From: Varroa destructor
Taxonomy: Eukaryota; Arthropoda; Arachnida; Mesostigmata; Varroidae
NCBI RefSeq assembly: GCF_002443255.2
Contig: NW_019211454.1
Coordinates: forward strand, 56,632,608-56,696,607
DNA: 64,000 bases
Direction: 5' to 3'
The notes under the pieces were generated by a model. The model did no database searches. It saw nothing but the letters and a program-made list of their open reading frames with translations, and was not told where the DNA came from. Positions 24,589 to 38,613 of this stretch are shown piece by piece. Every line of letters starts with the position of its first letter. Within the stretch, counting starts at the first letter, position 1. Both the position numbers and the translations under genes were made by a program.

Positions 24589-27500
24589 ATCAAGTATTCA
24601 TCGTATACAAAGCAACACAAGTACTTCAAAATTAAGCAGTTTAAAATATATCTAAACAGTTTTATGGTAAGCAACTAAAGAACACATAGATAGAAGGAAT
24701 AAGTAGACATGCGCAAAGAAATATACATAAACAGAAACAAAAAACAAAACATACAGGGTCTAATAGAGGAATCAACAACTTCATGAGCTTTGGGGCGAAT
24801 GCTTGGTCGCGCTACGTCCGTCAGATAACACACACACACGCGTAGGGAAAGATCTTCATGTTGTCAGTACTACCTACGCGAACGATAACAGGTTGATTCC
24901 ACCTTACTGAGTGCCGCATCGATTTGCCATCACTGCAACCCTTGAAAACGAGATACTTTACGTTGCAGCGAACCTGAACAGTGAAGTTTGTCGCAATGAA
25001 CTTTGTGGGGATTTTTGTTAGCTGAAACTGTGGATGTCCTTTAGATCCCTAATTTCCTTCAATCGCGAATTTTCCGGTGCCTTGTCTATCAAAACTGCCT
25101 TCCGAGATAAGATGGCTACTTGCTATCCGATTCCACTTTTTGAAATGGGTAGTAAAGCGTCTAGCATTAAGCTCCTTTTCTCTCTTACAAAATCTGAGTC
25201 GAAGATGTTCCTCCAACTCTTCGCCTACAAGCGGAACTTTTTGCTTTGACAAAGATAAATAACTTTTGGCTTTTCGTCAATCAGAGCGCATGTACCAGGC
25301 GAACTTCGTTACATCAAAATGGCTGCATTTTTTAAGTTATCAAACACATAGTACGTAAATCTCAATCGCAGCCAGTCCTTAAATCCGACATTGAAGCGAG
25401 TACGACTTTAGACTTAGATAGTGCTTGGATTTGCCTTTAGCTGTAACACGGTATGAGGTGTTTAAATTTTGTTATTATGTCCACATTCAAGTGACCGCAC
25501 CTATTTATCGCTGGTATATTCCACCTAAAAATCAGCAAAATCAATAACAAAGCACGTGCCATGGCTCGTTATCACTAACGGATGCACCATCGGCCCTATA
25601 TCCTGGTTTTTCTACATGTATTTGCGTATATACGCCAGTTCCAAGACCCTTCGTTCGTATGAAGACCCTTCGACCATATGAGTTCGTTACTGCTAAAACG
25701 GACAGTTTCTTTCATTATCGGTTGAAGCTCTTCATCGCGAGTTCGCCTACAAGCAAGCCAAAAGCCTAAAAGCATTTGTAATTAATTTATAGCGATGGCG
25801 TTTGAATCGACTCAAACGCGCACCGGTTGGGACAGCGTTCGCTAGTGTGATTGAAGTCAACGCCATATACAATAATTTCTTCCCTCATCTTTGCTCATAC
25901 ATCACATTGGTCCGCTAATCATGTGGTCTGCAGATAGTACAGTGATGTTAATACTGCGGCCTTTACTCTGGAACAGCACGCTTTGGCTGCCCGTGAAGGG
26001 CGCAATCTGAACGCCCCGTCAATACCATCGGAAGGAATTGCTTGAAGTCATCCATGTTCTGTCTAGATTGGTATGGATCGTGCATAAATAACTGCCCCAT
26101 TTTATAATACTGCGTAAACGGGATATTTCATTTTCAAACGCAAATGTGAGGGGCGCGCCCAAACGCAAGAGATCAGGATCTGATGGAAAAGCAGCATCCA
26201 TCTGACCGGCAAAACGTCGCTAATGAGCTTTATGTTGAACAGTTCAAGATCATAAAAAATTTTGAATTTATAAAAGGTAATGTGGCAATTTATCATGTTG
26301 ACGCTAGGCGAATATCAACCAGAACCAAAAACTTCAGTTTTTATTGCTATTGCCATGCGGCTTCTGAAAAATGCAACAGCAGTTTCTAAGAGATTCTAGA
26401 TTTAAAGGGTTCAAAGTTTTACGAAAACGGCTCAAAAAAACCAATTTGAATATACCTAGATTTTTTTTATGTACACATTAATAACCGGTCTAGGAAGGGG
26501 AATATCAATATCCAATAGCATCATCCATGTAAGCGCCAACGATTAGTCCCCGAGTTTCTGAAGACTTTTTACAGCCGCTGGATTTTTTTATCCATATAAA
26601 TCCTTAAATTTTTGGCTTTTAGCTTGTTTTCAACCGAAAATTTAACTCCCCTAGCATTTTTCGTATATATCATATTTGATCGGCTCTTTCGCAGTTACAA
26701 TGAAAATGATTTGCAAATTAGGAACGGAATACCTTGAAAATATATAGTTAGTTGCTTAGGCCCTGAATTGAAGCTGTAATCGCGGTGAATAGTGATTATA
26801 TTTAATGAATATGCCTGTAAGGAATGACACCTTTAGCACACGGAAAAAATTCTGTTGAAATATATGCTTTTACTACGCACTGGAAAATCCCAATTTTAGC
26901 CTTGCACCGTACGCATATATTAAATAATTTCCAACCAAAACAAGCAGGTTTCATTCTATTGATATATGTGACCCAAATGCTAATAATGTCTTAAAGACTA
27001 AGCACTAGTGCCAAACACTTAAATTTACGAATAAGTTCGGGCCATACGACAGTTATCACGACTATCTCTTACTACAAGGATCTGGTTTTTGCAGCTACAG
27101 CCAATCAGCAAAAAGAAACTAATATAAGAAATCAACAAAAGTAAAAATGCATCAAGTACAACCGGCGGTTTTTTAAAAATTCACTCTTGGGGACGAGATG
27201 TTTCAAAGTGAAATGTCTAGGTTGCAAGCGATAGCCATTTGAATCCTCTTCACCCCTTCGAACCTTATTCTTTCAACACTCGTTCACTGAACAGTTATGA
27301 AGCTTACTTATTAGCGACGACCCTTGAGAAAGATTGCAGAAATCTATAATAATTAATCCACTTTTAATATTGTGGCCATCGTTTAAATTAAACAATTATA
27401 CAGAAAAGTGCAGCATGGAAAACAAATGTGAACAGGTGAGCCTGCTTATGTGCTATATAAATAAATATAAATTTACAAATTTGTTTTTCTGCAGGTCATA

Positions 27501-30500
27501 GAAAAACAGTTTTTTAGAACTAAATAAATCTTCTCCTACTTCTTTATCTACTTACTGAAGCGTAATGCGTTATTTAGATGTCTACTTTCGATATGTCAAC
27601 TTGATTCACATACACTTGCTATATATAATCAAATCCCCGATCCAAACGAGATACGATGCGTTGTTAACAATGAATGTTATTATGAAGTTCAGTTGAAGAA
27701 TTAAGTTCATCGAGCTTCTCCTTCTTTTCTTCATAAAGACGCTTCATTGAAAAGCGATGTTGAAGTGGATACACTGTACAGTATGCATTGTGCATCTCTC
27801 ACGACATTATCGGGGTGTCTTGGAAAAAGGTTTACAGCACCTAGGTATAATCTAATGCTCCGCGCATTAGGCTCTCGACGAAGTAGGACAGAGAAAATGG
27901 CTAATATAAGAGCTGGTCATAGGTTAAGGAATCTGAATATCGTCATTTCTCACCAGTCGAAACATTTCTGTGGTTGAAAGCTAATTTTCTAGATTTGTTT
28001 GGAACAATTGCGATCATATATACATATATGACTGATACATATATACTTATGTATAAGTAATAACAGCAAGATTATATATAACAAGTATTACTCTAATCTA
28101 AACCGTTATAATGACTATTACTTTAATCAATAAATTGGTATCATGAATTAGTTGAAAATCGGTACATCACAAATAGATGTCATCCGATGGTAATTTTATC
28201 GCTATCTACTGACGACCTAGGCGCAACGATGTTCAGTCGCGAAATTTTCGCAATAATTCTGTTAACTTGAGCTACTTCTCTCCGCGAATCAGGTTTAAGC
28301 AATTCCTAAATTCTGTGAGTATGTGTTTAGCACAACTGTTTGCTTTGACTATACAATAAAAGTATTACACTTTCTGCCATACCAATGCAAACTTATACAT
28401 TACGCAAGTCCGAAATACTTGTCTGTTACAATTAAAACCTCTCATCTGTTATTAGAATTGTTAGAAAAATAATTGAAAGACAGAGCATTACTTTACAACG
28501 AGTCGTATGAAAAAGCGACACATAATGCAGCTAACTTAACTTACAAACCCAATTGCACGTCTACCCCGCAGGCTAAGAGGACGTATAGCGTTACTGCGCA
28601 CTTTGTTTTCAAAAAGTTTTTGCGCACTTTTAGTTTGCTCCACGATCGTTTTGATTATTATTACTGTTGTGGTACACTTATCATCAGCCCGGTCAATCTG
28701 ATTAAAGTGCAAATAAACAAATACCTCTTTATATAACGAAGAGTTTAACTCTGGGTCTTTACGCGGACGTTCCCCTTATAACTGTGCAGATCGTCTAAGA
28801 CGTTTGTCATGTTTTTTTTTCTTTTTATAAAAGGAAACGTGTATTTTACACAGTTATTCATACATAAACATACAGGTTATATATAATATTTGAAAGTACG
28901 ATTATGCCCAGTTTGCTCTAAAATTTTTGATCAATACGAAATAATCATTTCATACAATATGCGTTCGGACAACGCAGACCAATAATAGAATGTAAACTGG
29001 AGATTAGACTGTGATACAGAAAAGTATTAATAAGTATTGCTTTTCGCCAGTTGTAGGCTGACGAAATGTACACGTATGTATCAGGATCGAGTATAAATCG
29101 AAATAAGACTATGAAACTCATTAAATATATTTCTTAATTAATTTTACCTGTCCTGAAATATATGCCGTTGGTGGGACTTCAACCGGCATCCCCTATCATA
29201 GGCAAAGGTTTCGCTATGAAAGGCACTTCAAGAAAATTCAAACAGTATATAGTTGTTCTGTATTCAATGATATGACTGCGGTTATGCACTATGCCAAAGG
29301 AGTCGTCAGCCAATGAAGACACATCCCTTAAGCTTACCAAGTACGTGGTTGTCGAATTTTTACCATTCGGTTTAGTCAAGATCAGACGCTAAGCATCATG
29401 ACGTACGCGTTCGAGCATCATAAAAAAATTACCTAATACTCAACGAGAGTACCATTTGGATTTGAGTTTTCCTATTTTTGCGCTTTGCATTTTGAACCCC
29501 AATACCATCAGTGTTTGCCCATCGTCGGTCTTGCTTTCAGGGAAGGTTAGGTTCGGTTAGGCTTTAAATTCTTTTGGCACATCGCGGTGATCGACTCATT
29601 CTAATAATATTCAATGCACACAACAAGTGAAACAACAGAGTAATATCACTTCTTAGCTAGTTTTCCTTCACTATATACATATTCAACACCGTGTTGTTTG
29701 TCGGTGTCCACTAGGAATGTGCTCTGCAATGCGGTAGAGCGTTGTAATGCCGGCCATATTAGATGTATCTTATATTCGGGTGTTAGATTTGCCTGAATCT
29801 AGAAACAAATGTTACGAAGATAACTTTTGAGATTACCCGAGACAACTATAAAGTTGGTCATAAAGAGGGTAGATTATAAGGTTTCCAAATCTTTTTTAGC
29901 GTTTTTACCTTTCCTTCGCACCCTTGACCAAGTTTATCCCTGTACGTTCTCACTTAATTATATAGTCAATACCGATAATATTCGAGTCCCACTAAATGAA
30001 AGCGCATTCATTGCTAGAATCTGCAGTTTGGCTGATCTTTGTTTCATAAATTATCGAGTGCTGCGATGAAGAACTATCTTTCGAGATGCTTACAAGCTAT
30101 CTAATAAGAGGTTCCCACCAGTCGCCGAGTGCTTTAGGACAGCCACAGTACCGCACGTAACTGTTTCTACTACAAACTCAAGTAAAAATCAAACGTTTCT
30201 GAGCTATTATTAACTCGAATAATTAAAGGTTAGCACCTACGCTTTCCGCCTGTTACTTCAGAAGCATAGTTTACGAACATGTGCAAAGAAAAGTGCAGTA
30301 AGTATCGAATGTATTAGGAGATTTTCATCCTGAACTTTAATCGAGAAAGTTTTCGATCACTCTGAGATTCGACCAGCTATTTGCTCCTTGTTCTCAAACG
30401 ATTGAACTCTTTACTATTCACGTCGTGTTATAATCAGATTTAGTCCACTCTCAGCAGGAACTTACCTGCAGACGAATGCAGACTGACTGAGAAAAATAAT

Positions 30501-31028
30501 TTCGAATAATTGGCGGGCTGTGCAAAAGATACAGAAGGCAGGTAAGTGAGTTTCTTATAAACTGAATGAACAGACACGATACTACGTCTCATTGACATCA
30601 AAAGACCTTACACTGATTAAGTAAGTCGCGAAGTACTTGTGCTGCATGACATCAGTCTTCCTTGTATGTAACATCGAAAATAGAAAAAATTGCTGTTCAG
30701 TTAGGCCTCTCACGCATATTATTTGCCAGAATTAGCCTTCAAACTATCTCTAGGTTAAATCGACGCAAAATTTGTTCGCCAGAGAATAGTTCTCGTAACT
30801 TGAAGAGCTCAGAGAATTGGTTTCCGAATATTTTGATAAACCAAGACGACTATCAGTTCGACCTTACCAATGGTCCTAACACTATTTTATCAGCAAAAGT
30901 TGAACATTTGTCAAAACTTCTGATAATCTACTTGTACTACTGACAAAAAATGCCTGCCAAAATACAAGTATTGTTCTAATTCTTAGCACTGCTATTTGGA
31001 TATGATACAGAGGTTATTTTCTAGTTTC

Positions 31029-31089
31029 TAACATATATATTAATAGCTATATATATATAATATATAGTTAACATATATATTAAATAGCT
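31029..31089. repeat. 20-base direct repeat flanking (AT)n
   Basis: TAACATATATATTAATAGCT (31029-31048) recurs with one inserted A at 31069-31089, separated by an (AT)n stretch. Probably local slippage or duplication. Confidence 0.8.
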
Positions 31090-31144
31090 TTGGAGACAAA
31101 ATTTCACAGCCATGCCTAATTTCCAACTTTGTTGTAACACACAA

Positions 31145-31180
31145 AATTAGCAAAAATAGCTCAATTAGCAAAAATAGCTC
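31145..31180. repeat. Exact 18-base tandem duplication
   Basis: The unit AATTAGCAAAAATAGCTC occurs twice head to tail (31145-31162 and 31163-31180). Its period is a multiple of three, but no coding frame is supported here. Confidence 0.9.
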
Positions 31181-32329
31181 AACGGCATCTAACCATGCAG
31201 ACAATTGTGCTGCACTTTTTAGAACTTTTGGCCATGTAGAATCACGAGCTATCTTTGACAATCTATTTTTTGTTTCGTTTTTGTATTAAGGCCCATTAAT
31301 TTATGTTACAGATTTTGTATACACTCACTTATAGCACCCAAAAACTTCATTCAGAACCGAAAACAGTGCTCCATGATCTGCAACCATCGAACAATGGCGT
31401 CAATTCGGCTAGTTACTTACATTCATCAGGCACCATTCCTGTAATTGGCATCGAGATCAGTTCTTCTTTTATCTATGAATTAAAATTATCAGCGCTTCAT
31501 GTGCCAGTTTTCCATTTGTGGTCTTGCTGTGGATTTCTTCTGGGCCTTCACCGGGTGACTAAAGACAAGTTGTAGGGTCCAGGATTTTATGCTAGTAATA
31601 ATATTGTGCTCAATGCATTCCTTCAAGGGAATGTTATCCTTTTGCAGATGGGAGTATATTTTGAGAAAGCTCTCGATGAGACGAGTCGAAATAATGCACT
31701 AAGAAACCGAACAAAGTGAATGTATTTTGAAACGTGGCGCTGACGCCGCTCAACAACATTATGATGACAGCTAAAGACATTGTCCCAGACAGTTCTATCA
31801 GCCCTACAGTTTGTTGTTGCATTTTTTCAGTGCTAACAATCAGTGTGCGTATGATATTCATTATCGTTTTAGTGACAATTAAATAGCACCATAGCCACGC
31901 TAACATACGTCGTTTGAATTGGTCAATCATTATTTGAATTTTCTTTTTGCATGCGTCTAACCGTTGTGGCCACTACAACGGCAATTAAGAGCGCGTTTTG
32001 GTGTTTGGCCATCTTCTTTTAAGAATTTCTTACAGATGTCGCCAAGTTAAAATGCATTTAAGTGTGCCTGATTTGAAAAATGTCTTCCCCTCAAAATACA
32101 GCAGCCGTGTGTTTATGAATGTCTGTTATTACTACACTGTGACATTCTATAAAAATGTTTTGTACACAGGTATACAGATCAAGCAAAACCGTACACATGC
32201 CGCGTGATCGATTTTTATAACGTATATTTTATAACATGGTTTTTGTCTCCTACAAGTTAATTTGACGAATAAATGGCGAATGAACTAGGATAATGAATAT
32301 GCACATCTTGTGTTCCTACTAAACATTAT

Positions 32330-33050
32330 ATCAGGCAATTGCCCCCCTTTCAGGGTAGGATAAAGAATAATCACGCCCACTAAGCGTTCCCAAGTTAAGT
32401 AGGCAAACATGTTCCCACTGCACCACCTCAGAGGACCCTAAATTCAACCTAGCCGCATAGTTGCTATTAGCCATTTCATTCTCTCCATTCATTCGCGTTA
32501 TTTGATCACGTAGCTGGCTACCATTTGGCATCAGTTCAAATGTGTCGCTAGGTGCATTTAAATTTGGCGCGCCCTTGCTCTCGTTGGCCGACCCCTTTCT
32601 TTGGCGTCGCCATGTTGGCTGTTTTTGCCGCCGCCGCCGCTGTCGTCGATGATAGTGCGACGATCGTGGTACGCTGGCCAGCGCCAGCCAGTGCTGATCG
32701 TTCGGTTTGTATTGGAGCCTCTTTGCCTGTGCTGTGGTTTATATCAGTGTGTGCTGCGCCGCTGCTGCCACCACCGCCGCTACTGCTGCTGTGGCTGTTG
32801 CCGCCGCCGCTCTTGTAGTCCGTAGAACCCAACCATCGAGTAGAGTCTAATGACAGATTATACCGACGGACTCTGTGGTGTCGTCTTAGAGTGTCTCGGA
32901 GAGTACGGTCTTACTGGAAACCACTCCTTGGCTGCATAAGGTAAGCAAGCGCTCAGATGAGTTTTTTCGCCAGCCGATCGACGCAGAGAAGTGATCTGGT
33001 TCGACAAGACGTGATCGCATTTCATTCTTCGGAGACCGGCAGGTCGGGTT
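32330..33050 (+). promoter_or_regulatory. GC-rich CCG/CTG island; candidate promoter and 5' non-coding exon
   Basis: This is the strongest GC-rich island left of the membrane-protein gene. It contains CCG and CTG runs at about 32620-32815, which leave both strands open (Gly/Ser-rich on minus, Ala/Leu/Pro-rich on plus), so the frames are compositional. A strong donor, CATAAG/GTAAGC, occurs at 32940/32941 on the plus strand. The coding exon at 38368 is preceded by a good acceptor (CTTTTGCAG at about 38310), so a spliced 5' leader is expected. Joining 32940 to 38311 is inference; another leader between 33 and 38 kb, for example in the GC-richer stretch 35.2-35.7 kb, is possible. Confidence 0.35.
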
Positions 33051-36000
33051 ACACGTCACTGCTGATCAACCGAGAAGCGCTATTGTATTGTCGTTGCCAA
33101 TTTTGCCAGTTTGGTGGTAGCTAGACACTCCTCCAACATAGCCGCTATCATCATTAGAACACCAAACATTATTAAAAAGCAGTTGTTTTCAGCCAAGTAA
33201 CAGAGAATATCTACACAACCAGTCTGATCGTTATGGTGACGGCGCTGGCGGGTAGAGTATGGATATGCAGGAAGGACCCGTAGTATCAACAAACTATACG
33301 GCACTACGGTAATGTGCGGCATTTGCCGAGTTGTCTGCTTGCCTCCCGTCGTTTAGAAAGAGCTGCTGGTGATAATACTACTTTGACTGAGAAGCCCATT
33401 TTATTTAAACAACGACACATTTTGTTGAACGTCTGTGTAAAACACCGGGTCTACTCTCGCGAGCACCTACCCAATAAGCGAGCGAGCACGCGATTCAAAA
33501 TCGTGGTATCAGTGAGTAGACAGATATTTCATGAGGCTTGACGCATTTGTCCTTTGGCCTTTGATTGTCCAAAGTTGAAATAGAAAAGTGTACGTGTCAG
33601 ATTTTGCATTGTTGTTCCGCTGGCAATTTTCCAGTCTATGCTTGCACCTTTCCGTTGCACCAAACATCCGCGTTGTGATCTGACTGTTGGAAGGAGGATG
33701 ATGATGGCAATAATATTACTAATAATAAATCCAGTAGAGGAAAACATAGAAAACCATGCAAGGTGTACCATCAATGGTGGAGCTATTCTGCTTTTAGTAT
33801 CTGATAAGAATCCAGTGTTGACTGTACGGATCAAAAAGAACGGGTTTATAGAACTGTTCGAATCGTTGTTTTAGACGTTTGAAACGTTCGAAACGTTGAT
33901 TTAGAAAACAGGAGATGACCTCCTTTCCTAAGGTTTTTTTCGTAAAAGGTTCCTCCACAGGTATATTCATAACCGGGCCATCAATGTCAAAATAAAAATT
34001 AACATTGCCCACTTTTACCTACACTCGGCGTCTATTTGAAAACATACACGTGGAAAAATTCAGCCCGACGGAAGGCTCTTTTGCGATCTTGTTGAAACAT
34101 ACTCGCGTGAGAGCAATTCGCATGATTACGATTGGCCAGCATAAATATATAACAGATTTAATTTAAATGAATTTACGCGCTTGCCCATAGAGACAAATAA
34201 ATAAGGAGTATTTTAATATATGAATCATAACACATCTCTAAAATATCAATTCATGATTTACCGACCGATTGGTCGCATGGACCCTAAGTTGAAACAGGCC
34301 TTCACGTAAATGGTGCAATCATATGTGAAACATTTGTGCTATTTAACGTTGAAGAAAACGCTAATGAAACTCGAATATACAATGATATTTTAGCCACTTT
34401 GCTTCTTCTTATTAGATTATTACTAGCAGTGGTGTTAGCGAAGATATCTTTGTATCTAAGGTTCGTTCGAAAAGAAGACAGAACCAAATTTTCTTATTTT
34501 TACCAGGAAATAATTATTGTTTAATGTATAATTATTGAAGAAACTTCCTTAAGTACTGTTTCCTTTTCTACGAAATCGAAAATAATAGCAATGACAGTTT
34601 CGGTGTCCCTTACGCACTTGCCGGGATTTCTTAACTGTATAGTGGCGTGGCCTAAATCCAGCAAACAGTAGAAATCATTGCCGTCAATACAAATTATTAT
34701 GGCTGTATTTATAATAATAAGTGCGGGAAATCATAATCGCAATGTTTGCTCGTTACCCTTGCCTTTCTTTATTTACTGCTGTTATTACTTTTGTTTTTTT
34801 ATTAATAATACCTATGCGATTATTATACAGAAGCTTATTTACTCACGCTTAATTCCGGCAGCTTCTATGGAAGACTCTGCCAACGTTCGTGCAGCGACAA
34901 TCTTGAATGACAGACTGCGGTTTCTATGCTTTGTTATTGCTGGCATCGTCACTGACCATGTCATTCTTTTATAAGTTAGTTCCATGTTATTTTCCTGTGC
35001 TGGTATAGCTTTGTTGCTCAATCATGCGCGAACTCTGTATCATCAGCCGAAATTCGCTAGTGCTGATGTTATGGTGCCTGCTACCTTGCCAAGTTACTAC
35101 AGTTGCCAACTGCCTACTGATCTGACAAATTGGCCAAACTGCGTGGACGAAACTGCCTGTTGTTACCTATTAACATCCTCGTTGTGAGCCATGCGATCAT
35201 CAAGCACTGCTCACTCGCTTGCCGTCTACAGCCTTCGGATGTAGAGTATCAACCGAACGGGTAGGACGAGCGGCAGGAAACGATATCGAACTGAAGCATT
35301 TACAGGCATTTTGAGGTCCGCGGAAGCAATAAGGCGTCTTCAGAGCGGTGAAGAGTAGTACGCGGAAGAAGGGTACATAAGTGAATAGAATATCTGCACG
35401 TGTGTGTATGCAAGTTTACACATATATATATATGGCTGTGCGCCGGCTCGAGCGAAGCAAGCCTAACACACGGTTCTTTTTTTCTTCCTATTACTTTCGA
35501 TCTATGAATGTCTGTGCAGCTTTGACCCGTCCCGACGATTGTTCCGACTAGTTGTATTATAATCAGCATGTCTGAGAGAAGCCGGCAGTTTAGGCTGAAC
35601 AATTTTGTGAAACGAGATCGCAGCTAGCTAGCCAGCCCGGTGCTTGCAAGCAGCAGCCATTATAGCGTGGCAGCGACGCCTGTTGGAAAGCAGGGCTTCT
35701 TTTTTGCCAATTTTTTAACCAACAAGGCTAATAAGCATATGTGATTGGACTGGGATAACTAAACACATATATATGTATTTTCTACTAACGTAAGCTGCTT
35801 GTATAGCCAAGTAATTTACCGCCTGTTTATGCTGGTAAAAGCCTGTTGTGTGCATGTATCAATCACATGCAAGGATTAATTGCCAAGGGCTTACTTTAGT
35901 GGCCCGAACACAAAGGCGTCATCACACTGCTATCAAATCAATGGTATTTATATAGCGGTTGTCCCGATAGAAATGCTAGTCGCGATAGAATATTCGTTGT

Positions 36001-38300
36001 GCAAATTTACTAGAAAAAAAATCGTCGAAACCCTTTGCAAGAAAAAAGGAGGAAAAGTAAGCGAGAAGAGGAGACACAAATAGAGCTAATTCGATTTAAC
36101 AGAGGTGTTTCGTGTACTTACTATTCATATTTAACTCTAGTAGGGCGCACTTATTTTCTTATAACGAGTTACGTCGGGCAATGCACAAAAAATAAGTCTT
36201 TTGTTGCTATGTTTGCTTAGTCAGACATATATTTAGAGAATTTGTCATGTGTTGTGAAGGAACGCGTTCGCAGTAAGAAGACCATTTTATGACAATCTAA
36301 ACATGTTTAAGAGAAGTCTTTCTTTTGCTAATAGCGCGTGCTATGATGTACAGGAGAGTCTTGACCGATCCATGTCTTAGATTTTCAGCCTGACCTCTCA
36401 CTCCAAAGTATCACTGCTATACGGATTTAGCAATAACTTTTGAGCATCGTCAAACCGAACCGTAATGAGATGATTTTTTATGAGTGAGAAAAATTGTTTG
36501 TTTACTGGATATGCAGCCAATGTCGAACTTTGACTTCACTAGACCGCATCTAACACGCTATAGTTCTACTAGCGGTGACGATATGGCAAACACGACTGGT
36601 ACGCTTGCTTGGGTTTTGCAGTCAAAGTGAATAAAATACCGGTTAGTCTTTGGATACAAACAGATTAAAGACGACGAACCTTCAAATGTGCCATTGACTT
36701 CTGTTTATTCGGAAATAAATTTCTATATCTTTTGCCTATACGGCTGTCCAACTACTCAATAAAACTGATTTTTTTTTACCAACTAAATAAAGACGCATAT
36801 TTTTAGATAATCTTCCTTTATGGCAACTATGTTCGGACTAAATTCGATATTGGTGCTACTGCGTTTGCAGCAGACAGCCGTTCGTTCGCTGATGGATCAG
36901 GCGAGATATATATCGTAACTATATGAAAACACATATTGAATTTACATTTTCTAGTTTTTAGAACATACATTTATTGATGTCTTATCGATGTCGTTTGTTT
37001 GGAATTGAATCCTATGAACTATATTAAACTGGTTAGCGTATCACTTTCCTTCGATGAGGCTACCAATAAAATGTAGGCATGCTTTTTTGTTTCTGTATAA
37101 ATCGTAAAGCAAAGGTAGCTATTATATTATGCAAGACTAGTTAAGTATCAACTGTGGATTTACCCACCATTCAGACTTAATCAAGTATGTGGAAACATGA
37201 TCATCCTATGGTTCCTCAGCCCTTCAAGCTAGGGTGCTGAAGGTAACTAGTTGACAACTATACGGTAGAACTTGATTAAGCTCTAGTTTTTCTTGTGAAT
37301 TTTACATTGAAGTTTTGTCTTCCCCAGCCATTTGAAATAGCCAGTTGTCGCACCATGTTGTTCATGTAAAATTCAAACTACTGGGCGAGTTGCATAAATT
37401 ACTATATGGCCAGATTGATCCGAAATTTGAGATCACACTACTAGCCTCTTGACAGCGTACTACAACGGTCATGTATGCGGAAGATGCATCTGTTGTTAGT
37501 TCTGTTCATGTCGCCGTTTAACGGCTAAGAATCCTTGCCGCTGTCAATACCAAGCGGAGGGCTTTTTGCAGAGTCTGAACATGTTTTTCAGTCTTGTCAT
37601 GCCCACCGCCGAGCGCAAATGCAGCCGCCTTTCAGTCACCAAACAGAAGATAACTACAACTGTGAGCAAGCAGATCGAGATGTCCTGAGAAAGAGTTTAT
37701 TACTAAACTATAGGAGATGTTTGGAGTACTCGTATTTAGAGAATGACACAAATATTATAACTATTTTACGATTTAAAAGAAAATTCCATGAAATGGTTTG
37801 GAATATTAACATAACGCTAAAAACACTTGGTGACTAGTGCCATCGATACAGACTATTGACTGACAGTTTCATTGCAATAAGAGTCAATGTTATAATGGAG
37901 TTTATCGTTAAGACTCTATAATGATAATTATGGGATACGTATAGGAATAGTACATGTACCTGTGGCAGTCATAAATGGTATCAGTTACATGATATATATT
38001 TCGCATACTCTATAAAGGCAATGCGGAAGTAAGTGAGCATTCATAAAACTATTATAGATTGATGGTTCAATTTTGATTATTTTAGATTATATGTTATTCC
38101 TGTTTAAATCACTTTATTTAAGCATGTCTCCTCTAATACAAGTAATGTTAAATATTTCTAGATAGAATAGATGTCTTCCTATGTATAACGGTAATTAATT
38201 ATACGATAAAAACTATACTGCTTATTTAATACCTCTTCACACTTGAATACACTTCATATTAAGTATCGTATGGTTGTAACGTAAATGTGGTTGTTTCTCT
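33051..38300. other. Probable long first intron or intergenic DNA
   Basis: No supported coding exon. If the leader exon at 32.9 kb is right, this is a 5.4-kb intron. Short hydrophobic frames on the minus strand (33080-33322, 33529-33834) do not hold up as a gene. Interleaved repeats of GAAACGTT type occur at about 33856-33905. A GC-richer stretch at 35.2-35.72 kb could be an alternative promoter. Confidence 0.4.
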
Positions 38301-38310
38301 CTTTTGCAGA

Positions 38311-38367
38311 TTACATTTTAGGCCTAGCTCACACCTTCAAGTAGTTTTTTTTATCTAGACAAACAGG
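38311..38367 (+). other. 5' UTR part of the first coding exon
   Basis: A polypyrimidine tract ending in CTTTTGCAG gives an acceptor at about 38310, so this exon starts inside the 5' UTR. An in-frame TAG lies four codons before the ATG, which excludes an upstream extension. The ATG context ACAGGATGG has a purine at -3 and G at +4, a strong initiation context. Confidence 0.6.
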
Positions 38368-38613
38368 ATGGCCAAAAGTAAGGGTCAGCAAGGCAATCAA
38401 CAAGCTTCTCAGCTTGGCCAGAAGAAGAGTGGTTCGTCGTCAGGGAGCTCTCAGGGTGCTCGCCGACAAAGCGGGCCCAAATCTTCCAAAGGATGTGAGT
38501 ACTTGTTTTATATCTATCCTTTATTGTTTTTTATGAATGCATTGTGTTTGATTTAACGTATTTTTCATCGTTTATTTGCAGCTCTCCTACCTGCAAGATA
38601 CATAGCAAAATAA
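38368..38613 (+). CDS. Alternative short isoform, 52 aa (predicted)
   Basis: The first coding exon (38368-38494, phase 1) can splice over an 86-base intron to an acceptor at 38581, which has an excellent pyrimidine tract (TTTTTCATCGTTTATTTGCAG) and a branch-like TTTAAC. This adds ten codons, SLLPARYIAK, and stops at TAA 38611-38613. The product keeps the Lys/Ser/Gln-rich N-terminus and lacks the CCGC cluster, the membrane helix and everything C-terminal, so it should be soluble. AATAAA at 38853 with a GT-rich element behind it makes this a complete alternative last exon. The isoform is inferred from signals only; transcript data are needed. Confidence 0.45.

Larger units (their letters stand above)
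22760..32320. other. Intergenic AT-rich DNA
   Basis: About 9.6 kb without a supported gene. Notable small structures are a 12-bp hairpin at 24559-24588, a CA microsatellite at about 24828-24840, an imperfect 20-base duplication around 25631-25670, a B-box-like GGTTGAAGTCCC on the minus strand near 29170-29185, a 20-base direct repeat at 31029-31089 and an exact 18-base tandem duplication at 31145-31180. Open frames are short, and the two longest (31634-31930 minus, 31303-31575 plus) have no identifiable family. Confidence 0.5.

Noticed and set aside
25049..25252. Charged minus frame with HFKKWNRIA, recalling the RFKKRHxI block of pogo/CENP-B-type DNA-binding domains
   Set aside because: Only one short block matches, the frame starts at a non-ATG codon, and no transposase catalytic motif or terminal inverted repeat was seen nearby.
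29165..29190. Minus-strand B-box-like GGTTGAAGTCCC
   Set aside because: A single box without a convincing A box upstream; too weak to call a SINE or tRNA.
32548..32832. 94-codon minus frame rich in Gly/Ser/Ala in the GC island
   Set aside because: Begins with TTG, has no in-frame ATG upstream, and its composition is dictated by CCG/CTG repeats; the plus strand is equally open.
33080..33834. Two hydrophobic minus-strand frames, one with AENNCFLIMFGVLMMIAAMLEE, resembling a tetraspanin third membrane helix
   Set aside because: The CCG motif is absent, the Cys spacing is off by one, and the neighbouring frame lacks tetraspanin features or a phase-consistent junction.
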